Assembly (NCBI GenBank): GCA_023389425.1
Contig: JAEWEK010000253.1
Coordinates: forward strand, 1-13,534
Length of the DNA stretch: 13,534 nt
Direction: 5' to 3'
DNA from: Pseudomonadota bacterium
GTDB lineage: Bacteria; Pseudomonadota; Gammaproteobacteria; Burkholderiales; Burkholderiaceae_D
In this document: positions 7,677 to 13,534 of the stretch, piece after piece
How positions within the stretch are numbered: position 1 is the first letter of the stretch
How the letters are laid out: the number at the start of each line of letters is the position of its first letter
Position numbers and translations under genes: made by a program
Notes under the pieces: generated by a model
Databases searched by the model: none
What the model was told of the DNA's origin: nothing
What the model saw: the letters and a program-made list of their open reading frames with translations, nothing else

Positions 7677-8867
7677 ATGCAAACCTCCCGTACCCTGGCG
7701 CTCCTGATCGGGGCATTGTTCGCGCTGCCGGCATTCGCCCAGCAGGACGAAGGCTTCCATCCCTATGCCGCGATCGGCTACGGCCACGACGACAACCTGT
7801 TGCGGGTGCCGGACAACTCGCCCGGCTTCGACAACACGCGCGCCGACAGCTGGAAGCAGGGCGTGGCCGGCTTCTTCTATGACCACACCTGGAGCCGCCA
7901 GCGCCTGACCCTGCGGACGCGGGTGGCGCGGGTCGACTACAGCCATTTCAAGCAGCTCAATTACACCGGCAAGGATGTCGAGGCGACCTGGTACTGGCAG
8001 CTGGGCAAGCACCTGTCGGGCAAGGCCGGCACCGTGTTCGACGAGGCGCTGGCGCCTTACACCGACTTCAGTTCCGACCAGCGCAACCTGCGCACCCACC
8101 GCCGCAATTTCTTCGACGGCGCCTGGCGCCTCCATCCGAGCTGGCAGGCCAAGACCGCCTTCTCCAAGGACACCTGGAACTACGAGCAGGGCGCGCAGCG
8201 CTTCAACGACCGCAGCGAATACGTGAGCGAGCTGGAAGGCGATTACCTGCCGGCCAGCGGCAGCACCATCGGCCTGGTCTACCGTCACATCAAGGGGCGC
8301 TACCCGAACGGCTATCCGATCGGCTTCTTTATCGTCAACAACGACTACAAGCAGGACGAGCTCAAGGCGCGCATCGACTGGATCATCACCGGCACCACCA
8401 CGCTGCAAGGCCTGGTCGGCTATGCGCGGCGCGACCAGCCGTCCTTCGGCGGCACCACCAAGGGCGCCAACGGCCGCCTCTCGCTGCTGTACACGCCGCG
8501 CGGCAAGATGAGCTACACGGTGTCGGTGTGGCGCGATTTCGCTCCGCTCGAAAGCACCACCGTGTCCACCACGCTGAACAAGGGCGCCAGCCTGGGCGCG
8601 ACCTGGAAGGCCACCGACAAGATCAAGGTCGACGCCCTCGCTTCCTACGAACGGCGCGCCTACGATCCGCGCGCCAGCGCCGGCCTGCAGGGCCAGGACC
8701 TGCGCGACGCGCTGCGCACCGCCAGCCTGAACGCCGTGTGGCAAGCCACGCGCAAGATCCAGGTCTCGACCGGCGTGGCGCACCAGGCGCGCAGCGGCTC
8801 GGCGGTGCTGGGCCTGGGCAGCTTCAAGTCGAACATGGTCACGCTGAACGCCAGCCTGACGTTTTAA
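7677..8867 (+). CDS. epsL: Outer-membrane beta-barrel polysaccharide protein EpsL
   Basis: From ATG 7677 the product has 396 residues and begins with a clean signal peptide: basic start MQTSR, hydrophobic core LALLIGALFALP and cleavage site AFA|QQ near residue 21. The mature part consists of alternating amphipathic strands rich in aromatic residues (for example YAAIGYGHDDNLLRV, LTLRTRVARVDYSHF) and ends in Phe (NASLTF), the usual C-terminal signal for outer-membrane barrel insertion. The pattern fits the EpsL/VpsM-type protein of exosortase-linked EPS clusters, thought to act in export or anchoring of the polysaccharide at the outer membrane. Starts at ATG 7653 or 7656 are possible: GGTGA at 7640-7644 is a reasonable ribosome site for 7653 and would lengthen the basic region. 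A TTG at 7638 would overlap the protease gene. The sugar transferase follows after 24 bases. Confidence 0.82.
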   Translation: MQTSRTLALLIGALFALPAFAQQDEGFHPYAAIGYGHDDNLLRVPDNSPGFDNTRADSWKQGVAGFFYDHTWSRQRLTLRTRVARVDYSHFKQLNYTGKDVEATWYWQLGKHLSGKAGTVFDEALAPYTDFSSDQRNLRTHRRNFFDGAWRLHPSWQAKTAFSKDTWNYEQGAQRFNDRSEYVSELEGDYLPASGSTIGLVYRHIKGRYPNGYPIGFFIVNNDYKQDELKARIDWIITGTTTLQGLVGYARRDQPSFGGTTKGANGRLSLLYTPRGKMSYTVSVWRDFAPLESTTVSTTLNKGASLGATWKATDKIKVDALASYERRAYDPRASAGLQGQDLRDALRTASLNAVWQATRKIQVSTGVAHQARSGSAVLGLGSFKSNMVTLNASLTF

Positions 8868-8891
8868 GGATATGGAGACAGGACAACGAAT

Positions 8892-10271
8892 ATGACGGTC
8901 AACGATATCCCGATCATTTCGTTCTTCCAGCGCGTGCTCGATCCGCTGATTATCATGGGCACGCTGTACCTGTCGTCGCTGGCGTTCGGCGAACCCTTCA
9001 CCGGCTACACGCTGGTGCTGATGATCCTGGCCTTCTTCATTTCCTCGGCCGTCTACGAGCACATCGATCCCTACCGCACCTGGCGCAGCGGGCGCATGCT
9101 GGCCTATGCCCGCGACACCATCTTCGGCTGGTGCCTGACCATCGCCGTGCTCTGGTTCCTCGGCAACTCCAGCGGCCTGCGCTACTACTACAGCGACAAT
9201 GTGGTGATTGCCTGGTTCGTGGCGGTGCCAGTGATCCTGCTGACCAGCCACATCGCCGTGCGCAGCGCCGGCGCGCCCGACAAGCGCAAGGAAGTGCGCA
9301 GCGCGGTGGTGGTCGGCGCCAACGAGCTCGGCCTGCGTTTCGCCCGCATCTGCGACCGCCATCCCAACCTGTTCATGCAGGTGCACGGCTTCTTCGACGA
9401 CCGCGCCGGCGAGCGCCAGCCGCCCGCCCTGACTCATCCGATGCTGGGCAAGATGGAGGCGATCGTGGCCTATGTGCGCCAGCACCACATCAAGATGATC
9501 TTCATCAGCCAGCCGATCTCGGCCCAGCCGCGCATCCGCAAGCTGATCGACGAATTGCAGGACACCACGGCTTCCGTCTACTTCTTGCCGGACGTCTACA
9601 TCTTCGACCTGATGCAGGCGCGCTTCGACAATGTCGGCGGCATGCCCGTGATCGCCATCTGCGAGACGCCATTCATGGGCCTGAACAGCATGATCAAGCG
9701 CGCCAGCGACATCGTGCTGGCCAGCCTCATTCTGCTGCTGCTGGCGCCGGTGATGCTGGCCACGGCGCTGGCGGTGCGCCTGTCCTCGCCCGGGCCGGTG
9801 ATTTTCCGCCAGCGCCGCTACGGCCTGTATGGCGAGGAAATCATCGTCTACAAATTCCGCTCGATGACGGTGGCCGAGGATGGCGACAAGGTGGTGCAGG
9901 CCAGGCGCGGCGACCAGCGCCTGACCCCGATCGGCGGCTTCCTGCGCCGTACCTCGCTCGACGAATTGCCGCAGTTCATCAACGTGCTGCAGGGCCGGAT
10001 GAGCATCGTCGGCCCGCGCCCGCACGCGGTCGCGCACAACGAGCAATACCGCAAGCTGATCAAGGGTTACATGCTGCGCCACAAGGTCAAGCCCGGCATC
10101 ACCGGCTGGGCCCAGGTCAACGGCCTGCGCGGCGAAACCGCAACGCTCGACCGGATGGAGGCGCGCATCCAGTACGACCTCGACTATTTGCGCAATTGGT
10201 CGGTGTGGCTGGACCTGTGGATCATTCTGAAGACCGTGAAAGTGGTGTTGGCGCGCGAAAACGCTTTCTGA
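8892..10271 (+). CDS. Undecaprenyl-phosphate hexose-1-phosphate transferase (WcaJ-like initiating enzyme)
   Basis: This 459-residue inner-membrane enzyme of the polyprenyl-phosphate sugar transferase family moves a sugar 1-phosphate, most likely glucose, from a nucleotide sugar to undecaprenyl phosphate, starting each repeat unit. The N-terminal half has hydrophobic segments near 17-31, 38-54, 76-91 and 103-119, then a nucleotide-fold-like region (about 136-255, with VVVGANELGLRF). A hydrophobic hairpin (272-296) precedes the catalytic domain with KFRSM (321-325), LDELPQ (356-361, acidic pair D357-E358), SIVGPRP (371-377) and PGITGWAQVNGLRG (401-414). Length and layout match WcaJ/EpsB-type enzymes, and sugar choice is inferred from the family. 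A GGA lies eight bases before ATG 8892. It sits between epsL and the GDP-fucose genes, with a 161-bp gap after it. Confidence 0.9.
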   Translation: MTVNDIPIISFFQRVLDPLIIMGTLYLSSLAFGEPFTGYTLVLMILAFFISSAVYEHIDPYRTWRSGRMLAYARDTIFGWCLTIAVLWFLGNSSGLRYYYSDNVVIAWFVAVPVILLTSHIAVRSAGAPDKRKEVRSAVVVGANELGLRFARICDRHPNLFMQVHGFFDDRAGERQPPALTHPMLGKMEAIVAYVRQHHIKMIFISQPISAQPRIRKLIDELQDTTASVYFLPDVYIFDLMQARFDNVGGMPVIAICETPFMGLNSMIKRASDIVLASLILLLLAPVMLATALAVRLSSPGPVIFRQRRYGLYGEEIIVYKFRSMTVAEDGDKVVQARRGDQRLTPIGGFLRRTSLDELPQFINVLQGRMSIVGPRPHAVAHNEQYRKLIKGYMLRHKVKPGITGWAQVNGLRGETATLDRMEARIQYDLDYLRNWSVWLDLWIILKTVKVVLARENAF

Positions 10272-10335
10272 GTCGTTATGGCCGGGCAGGCGGCTTAAGT
10301 CCGGCTTAAACGGGCCGCGCACGATTGGATTTGCC

Positions 10336-10363
10336 TTGCCGAGCTACGCGCGATGCGTAAAAA
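10336..10363 (+). promoter_or_regulatory. Candidate promoter for gmd-fcl
   Basis: The 161-bp gap before gmd holds an AT-rich patch rare in this region (10357-10390). TTGCCG (10336-10341) and TAAAAA (10358-10363) are 16 bases apart and each matches its consensus in four of six positions. Downstream are TGTTG/CAACA arms (10367-10382) and TGTTAAGCG (10384-10392). No terminator hairpin with a T run follows the upstream gene, so read-through is also possible. This is a modest prediction. Confidence 0.3.
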
Positions 10364-10432
10364 TTTTGTTGAGTTTGCAACATTGTTAAGCGAGCTGGTG
10401 AATTGTTTCCTCGGCTAAACAAGGACAAGAAT

Positions 10433-11548
10433 ATGAAGAAAGCGTTGATTACCGGTGTCACCGGGCAGGACGGTTCCTACCTTGCCGAGCTGCTGCTGGA
10501 CAAGGGCTACGAAGTCCACGGCATCAAGCGCCGCGCCTCGCTCTTCAACACCGAGCGCATCGATCACATCTACCAGTCGCCCCAGGCGGACGACAAGAAT
10601 TTCTTCCTCCACTACGGCGACCTCACCGATACCTCCAACCTGACCCGCATCCTGCAGCAGGTGCAGCCGGACGAGGTGTACAACCTGGGCGCGATGAGCC
10701 ATGTGGCGGTGTCCTTCGAATCGCCCGAATACACGGCCGACGTCGACGGCGTCGGCACCCTGCGCCTGCTGGAAGCGATCCGCTTCCTCGGCCTGGAGAA
10801 AAAGACCCGTTTCTACCAGGCCTCCACCTCGGAGCTCTACGGCCTGGTGCAGGAGACCCCGCAGCGCGAGAGCACCCCGTTCTACCCGCGCAGCCCGTAT
10901 GCGGTGGCCAAGCTGTACGCCTACTGGATCACGGTCAATTACCGCGAGGCGTATGGCATGTATGCCTGCAACGGCATCCTGTTCAACCACGAATCCCCGC
11001 GCCGCGGCGAAACCTTCGTCACCCGCAAGATCACGCGGGCGCTGGCGAATATCGCGCAGGGCCTGGAGCAGCAACTCTTCCTCGGCAACCTGGATGCGCT
11101 GCGCGACTGGGGCCATGCCAAGGACTACGTGCACATGCAGTGGCTGATGCTGCAGCAGGACGCGCCCGAGGACTTCGTCATCGCCACCGGCCGCCAATAC
11201 TCGGTGCGCCACTTCGTCGAGGTGGCCGCGCGCGAGCTGGGCATCGAGATCGGCTGGCAGGGCAGCGGCGTCGACGCGCGCGGCGTGGTGGCCGCGGTGC
11301 ACGGCGATAAAGCGCCGGGGGTTGCGGTAGGGCAAGCGATCGTCGCCGTCGATCCCCAATACTTCCGCCCAACGGAGGTCGAGACCCTGCTGGGCGATCC
11401 CGGCAAGGCCCGGCGCCGCCTCGGCTGGGAGCCCCGCATTTCATTCGAGGCGATGGTGCAGGAAATGGTGTTGTGCGACCTGGACACGGCGCGCCGCCAC
11501 AAGCTGCTCAAGTCGCATGGTTATGACGTAGCAATCTCTCTGGAGTAA
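10433..11548 (+). CDS. gmd: GDP-mannose 4,6-dehydratase
   Basis: Gmd converts GDP-D-mannose to GDP-4-keto-6-deoxy-D-mannose with NADP as bound cofactor, the first step to GDP-L-fucose and related deoxysugars. The 371 residues match the family length. The extended SDR features are clear: nucleotide-binding GVTGQDGSYLA (8-18), the RR pair at 33-34, catalytic-type Ser/Thr132 with E134 in STSELYG, and the Y156xxxK160 pair in SPYAVAK, followed by NHESPRRGETFVTRKI (185-200). ATG 10433 is chosen because AAGGA (10421-10425) lies seven bases upstream and MKKALITG is the usual start. An in-frame TTG at 10403 has no ribosome site. fcl begins four bases after the stop. GDP-mannose must come from genes elsewhere. 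Confidence 0.96.
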   Translation: MKKALITGVTGQDGSYLAELLLDKGYEVHGIKRRASLFNTERIDHIYQSPQADDKNFFLHYGDLTDTSNLTRILQQVQPDEVYNLGAMSHVAVSFESPEYTADVDGVGTLRLLEAIRFLGLEKKTRFYQASTSELYGLVQETPQRESTPFYPRSPYAVAKLYAYWITVNYREAYGMYACNGILFNHESPRRGETFVTRKITRALANIAQGLEQQLFLGNLDALRDWGHAKDYVHMQWLMLQQDAPEDFVIATGRQYSVRHFVEVAARELGIEIGWQGSGVDARGVVAAVHGDKAPGVAVGQAIVAVDPQYFRPTEVETLLGDPGKARRRLGWEPRISFEAMVQEMVLCDLDTARRHKLLKSHGYDVAISLE

Positions 11549-11552
11549 GGCT

Positions 11553-12536
11553 TTGAACACGCAACCCCGCATCTACGTCGCCGGCCACAAGGGCCTGGTC
11601 GGCTCCGCCATCATCCGGGCGCTGGCCGCGCGCGGCCACACCAACATCGTCACCCGCGGCCATGCCGAGCTGGAGCTGACCAACCAGGGCCAGGTCCACG
11701 ATTTCTTCCGCACCGAAAAAATCGACCAGGTCTACCTGGCCGCCGCCCGCGTCGGCGGCATCCACGCCAACAATACCTATCCTGCCGAGTTCATCTACGA
11801 CAACATGATGGTGCAGGCCAATGTGGTGCAGGAAGCCTGGCGCGCCGGCGTGCAGAAGCTGCTGTTCCTCGGCTCGTCCTGCATCTATCCGCGCCTGGCG
11901 CCGCAGCCGATCCGCGAGGAATACCTGATGAGCGGGATGCTGGAACCGACCAACGAACCCTACGCGATGGCCAAGATCGCCGGCATCAAGCTGTGCGAGA
12001 GCTACAACCGCCAATACGGCACGGATTACCGCAGCGTGATGCCGACCAATCTGTACGGCCCGGGCGACAACTACCACCCGGAAAACAGCCACGTGATCCC
12101 GGCCCTGATGCGGCGTTTCCACGAAGCCATGGAGCACGATGCGCCGGAAGTGGTGATCTGGGGCAGCGGCAAGCCGATGCGCGAATTCCTCTACGTCGAC
12201 GACATGGCCGCCGCCTGCGTCCACGTGATGAACCTGGACCGGGGCACCTACGCCGCCCACACCGACCCCATGCATTCGCACATCAATGTCGGCACCGGCG
12301 AGGACGTCACCATCGCCGAGCTGGCGCGGCTGGTGGGCGCGACCGTCGGCTACCGCGGCCGCATCGTATTCGACACCAGCAAGCCGGACGGCACGCCGCG
12401 CAAATTGCTCGACGTGTCCAAGCTGAAGGCGCTGGGCTGGCAGGCCAGCACCCCCTTGCCGGAAGGCTTGCGGCGCGCCTATGCGGCCTACCGCGCATTG
12501 CAGCAGGCGCCGGAGCTGGCGAGCTCGTCAGCGTGA
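11553..12536 (+). CDS. fcl: GDP-L-fucose synthase (TTG start)
   Basis: Fcl (WcaG) epimerises and reduces GDP-4-keto-6-deoxy-mannose to GDP-L-fucose using NADPH. The 327-residue protein has the Rossmann motif GHKGLVG (11-17), LAAARVGGIHANN (62-74), the catalytic Ser108 and Cys110 in GSSCIYP, the Y137xxxK141 pair in PYAMAK and His180 in PENSHVIP. These correspond to the residues known in the E. coli enzyme. The start is TTG at 11553: GGAG at 11542-11545 is seven bases upstream, and the next in-frame ATG falls near residue 85, after the cofactor motif. With a 4-base gap to gmd, translation is probably coupled. The pair means the polysaccharide contains L-fucose, unless the intermediate is diverted to another 6-deoxyhexose by genes outside the window. 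Confidence 0.95.
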   Translation: MNTQPRIYVAGHKGLVGSAIIRALAARGHTNIVTRGHAELELTNQGQVHDFFRTEKIDQVYLAAARVGGIHANNTYPAEFIYDNMMVQANVVQEAWRAGVQKLLFLGSSCIYPRLAPQPIREEYLMSGMLEPTNEPYAMAKIAGIKLCESYNRQYGTDYRSVMPTNLYGPGDNYHPENSHVIPALMRRFHEAMEHDAPEVVIWGSGKPMREFLYVDDMAAACVHVMNLDRGTYAAHTDPMHSHINVGTGEDVTIAELARLVGATVGYRGRIVFDTSKPDGTPRKLLDVSKLKALGWQASTPLPEGLRRAYAAYRALQQAPELASSSA

Positions 12537-12547
12537 AGTGACGTACA

Positions 12548-12567
12548 GAGCCGCGGCGCCGCGGCTC
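12548..12567. repeat. Perfect 20-bp GC-rich palindrome between fcl and epsD
   Basis: GAGCCGCGGC is followed directly by its exact reverse complement GCCGCGGCTC. It begins 11 bases after the fcl stop. RNA from either strand would form a strong hairpin, but no T run follows, so it is not a standard intrinsic terminator. It may stabilise the gmd-fcl mRNA end, pause or dampen transcription into epsD, or bind a dimeric regulator. Confidence 0.7.
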
Positions 12568-12649
12568 CCAGAATGGATGTGCCGACCGATTAACAACAAG
12601 GGCCGCGCCGGCCGGTGAAGGCGCCGCCACCCAGTCCGAGGAAACGATC

Positions 12650-13534
12650 TTGAAAACTACCCTGTCCACCCTGCACACCATGAGCCCTTCCCGCCCCCAG
12701 CGCGCCCTGTGTGCGGGCCTGCTGCTGGCGGCCTTGCTGGCCGGCTGTTCCGAGAAGGCCAAGGAGGCGCGTCCGGGGCAGGCGCTTGCGCGGGTGGACG
12801 GCAGCGAGATCACGGTGCTGCAGCTGAACGAGGAGCTGCAGCGCTCCGGCATTCCGGCCGCCCAGCAGCAGGCCGCCAGCAAGCAGCTGCTGCAAGCCCT
12901 GATCGACCGCCAGCTGCTCGACAACGCGGCCGAAAAGGACAAGCTCGACCGCGACCCGCGGGTGATGCAGGCGATCGACCGCGCCCGCTCGCTGATCCTG
13001 GCCCAGGCCTATATCCAGAAGCGCCTCGGCACGCCGGCCGGCCCGACGCCGGCCGAGGTCGAGGACTATTTCAACAAGCACCCCGAATTCTTCAGCAAGC
13101 GCAAGTCGCTCTCGATGAACGAGCTGGTGGTGCCGTCGACCGCCCTGACGCCCGAGCTGCGCGCCGCCGCCAACAGCGCCAGGTCGCTGGAGGAGGTGGC
13201 GGTGTGGCTGGACGCGCACAAGGTCAAGTACCAGCGCGGCCAGGTCACGCGCTCGACTTCCGACATGCCGCCGGAAATCTCGCAGCGCCTGCTGGCCATG
13301 CCGAAGGGCCAGATTTTCATCATCAACGAAGGCGGGCGCGCGCTGATGATGGCGGTCGCCGAGGTCAGGGACGCGCCGGTGACGCTGGAGGTGGCCGGGC
13401 CGCAGATCGGCCAGGTGCTCGCCGGCGAGCGCAACAAGGATGCGGCGGCGGCCGAGATCAAGCGCCTGCGTAGCGGCGCCAAGATCGAGTACTTGAACAA
13501 GGAGCTGGCGATGGACAACACGGCGCCCCCGGCC
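12650..13534 (+). CDS. epsD: EpsD-family lipoprotein, SurA/parvulin-like (3' end outside window)
   Basis: A frame opens at TTG 12650 and runs without a stop to the right edge, giving 295 residues so far. GAGGA (12638-12642), seven bases upstream, supports this unusual start; an in-frame ATG at 12680 has no ribosome site. Residues 17-33 form a lipoprotein signal (ALCAGLLLAALLAGC|S) with lipobox LAGC and lipidated Cys33. Next come a short VDGSEITVLQLNEEL stretch and helical segments, including LLQALIDRQLLDNAAEKDKL, like the N-domain of SurA and PrsA chaperones. A diverged parvulin-like region follows (about 135-245) and a helical C-terminal part. This matches the EpsD-type peptidyl-prolyl isomerase proteins of exosortase-linked EPS clusters, a periplasmic folding helper for secretion components. 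Whether it keeps isomerase activity is uncertain. Confidence 0.82.
   Translation, partial: MKTTLSTLHTMSPSRPQRALCAGLLLAALLAGCSEKAKEARPGQALARVDGSEITVLQLNEELQRSGIPAAQQQAASKQLLQALIDRQLLDNAAEKDKLDRDPRVMQAIDRARSLILAQAYIQKRLGTPAGPTPAEVEDYFNKHPEFFSKRKSLSMNELVVPSTALTPELRAAANSARSLEEVAVWLDAHKVKYQRGQVTRSTSDMPPEISQRLLAMPKGQIFIINEGGRALMMAVAEVRDAPVTLEVAGPQIGQVLAGERNKDAAAAEIKRLRSGAKIEYLNKELAMDNTAPPA

Noticed and set aside
10272..10320. GC-rich repeats (CCGGCTTAA-like) after the sugar transferase as an intrinsic terminator
   Set aside because: The possible stem is short with a long loop and no T run follows. I see only a partial direct repeat of GGCTTAA.
7548..10322. Very long minus-strand open frame (over 900 codons) opposite epsL and the sugar transferase
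   Set aside because: It mirrors the strong GC third-position bias of the plus-strand genes, its translation is low-complexity (His, Ala, Gln, Val, Arg-rich) with no family motif, and the plus-strand genes have clear domains.
10403..10432. TTG at 10403 as the start of gmd
   Set aside because: It has no ribosome site and adds ten residues not seen in the family. ATG 10433 has AAGGA at good spacing and the standard N-terminus.

Overview
The window is GC-rich (third codon positions are almost all G or C) and has the gene content of a betaproteobacterium. An Oxalobacteraceae genome of the Massilia/Telluria/Duganella type is the best guess. The main reason is the EpsL / EpsD / CAAX-protease set, typical of exosortase (PEP-CTERM)-linked exopolysaccharide loci in that group. 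The assignment rests on recalled family features, not on a search.

Left part (1-2347): the last codons of an unrecognised gene, then a short regulatory gap with a stem-loop and an 18-bp AT-rich inverted repeat. After it come an aryl-CoA ligase (closest in character to 2-aminobenzoate-CoA ligases) and a MarR-family regulator whose start overlaps the ligase stop. This looks like the edge of an aromatic-acid catabolic operon under MarR control.

Middle part (2444-6658): a small coiled-coil, single-span membrane protein of unknown role meets cobQ (cobyric acid synthase, minus strand) tail to tail, with overlapping stop codons. Upstream of cobQ on the same strand is tRNA-Arg(CCU). A 188-bp divergent promoter region separates the tRNA from uup, an ABC-F ATPase that ends at a clear intrinsic terminator.

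Right part (6922-13534): an exopolysaccharide biosynthesis locus on the plus strand. In order: an exosortase-associated CAAX-type membrane protease, the EpsL outer-membrane beta-barrel, a polyprenyl-phosphate hexose-1-phosphate transferase that would load the first sugar, gmd and fcl (GDP-mannose to GDP-L-fucose), and the start of an EpsD-type lipoprotein cut by the window edge. Together they imply a fucose-containing, Wzx/Wzy-type secreted polysaccharide. The exosortase, polymerase, flippase, Wza/Wzc homologues and further glycosyltransferases are not here and would be expected to the right.

No CRISPR array, insertion sequence, integrase, rRNA or obvious prophage was seen. I did not find a convincing wholly new system. 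The less ordinary items are the operator-like palindrome before the ligase, the coiled-coil membrane protein, the back-to-back tRNA/uup promoters and the CAAX protease at the head of the polysaccharide locus.
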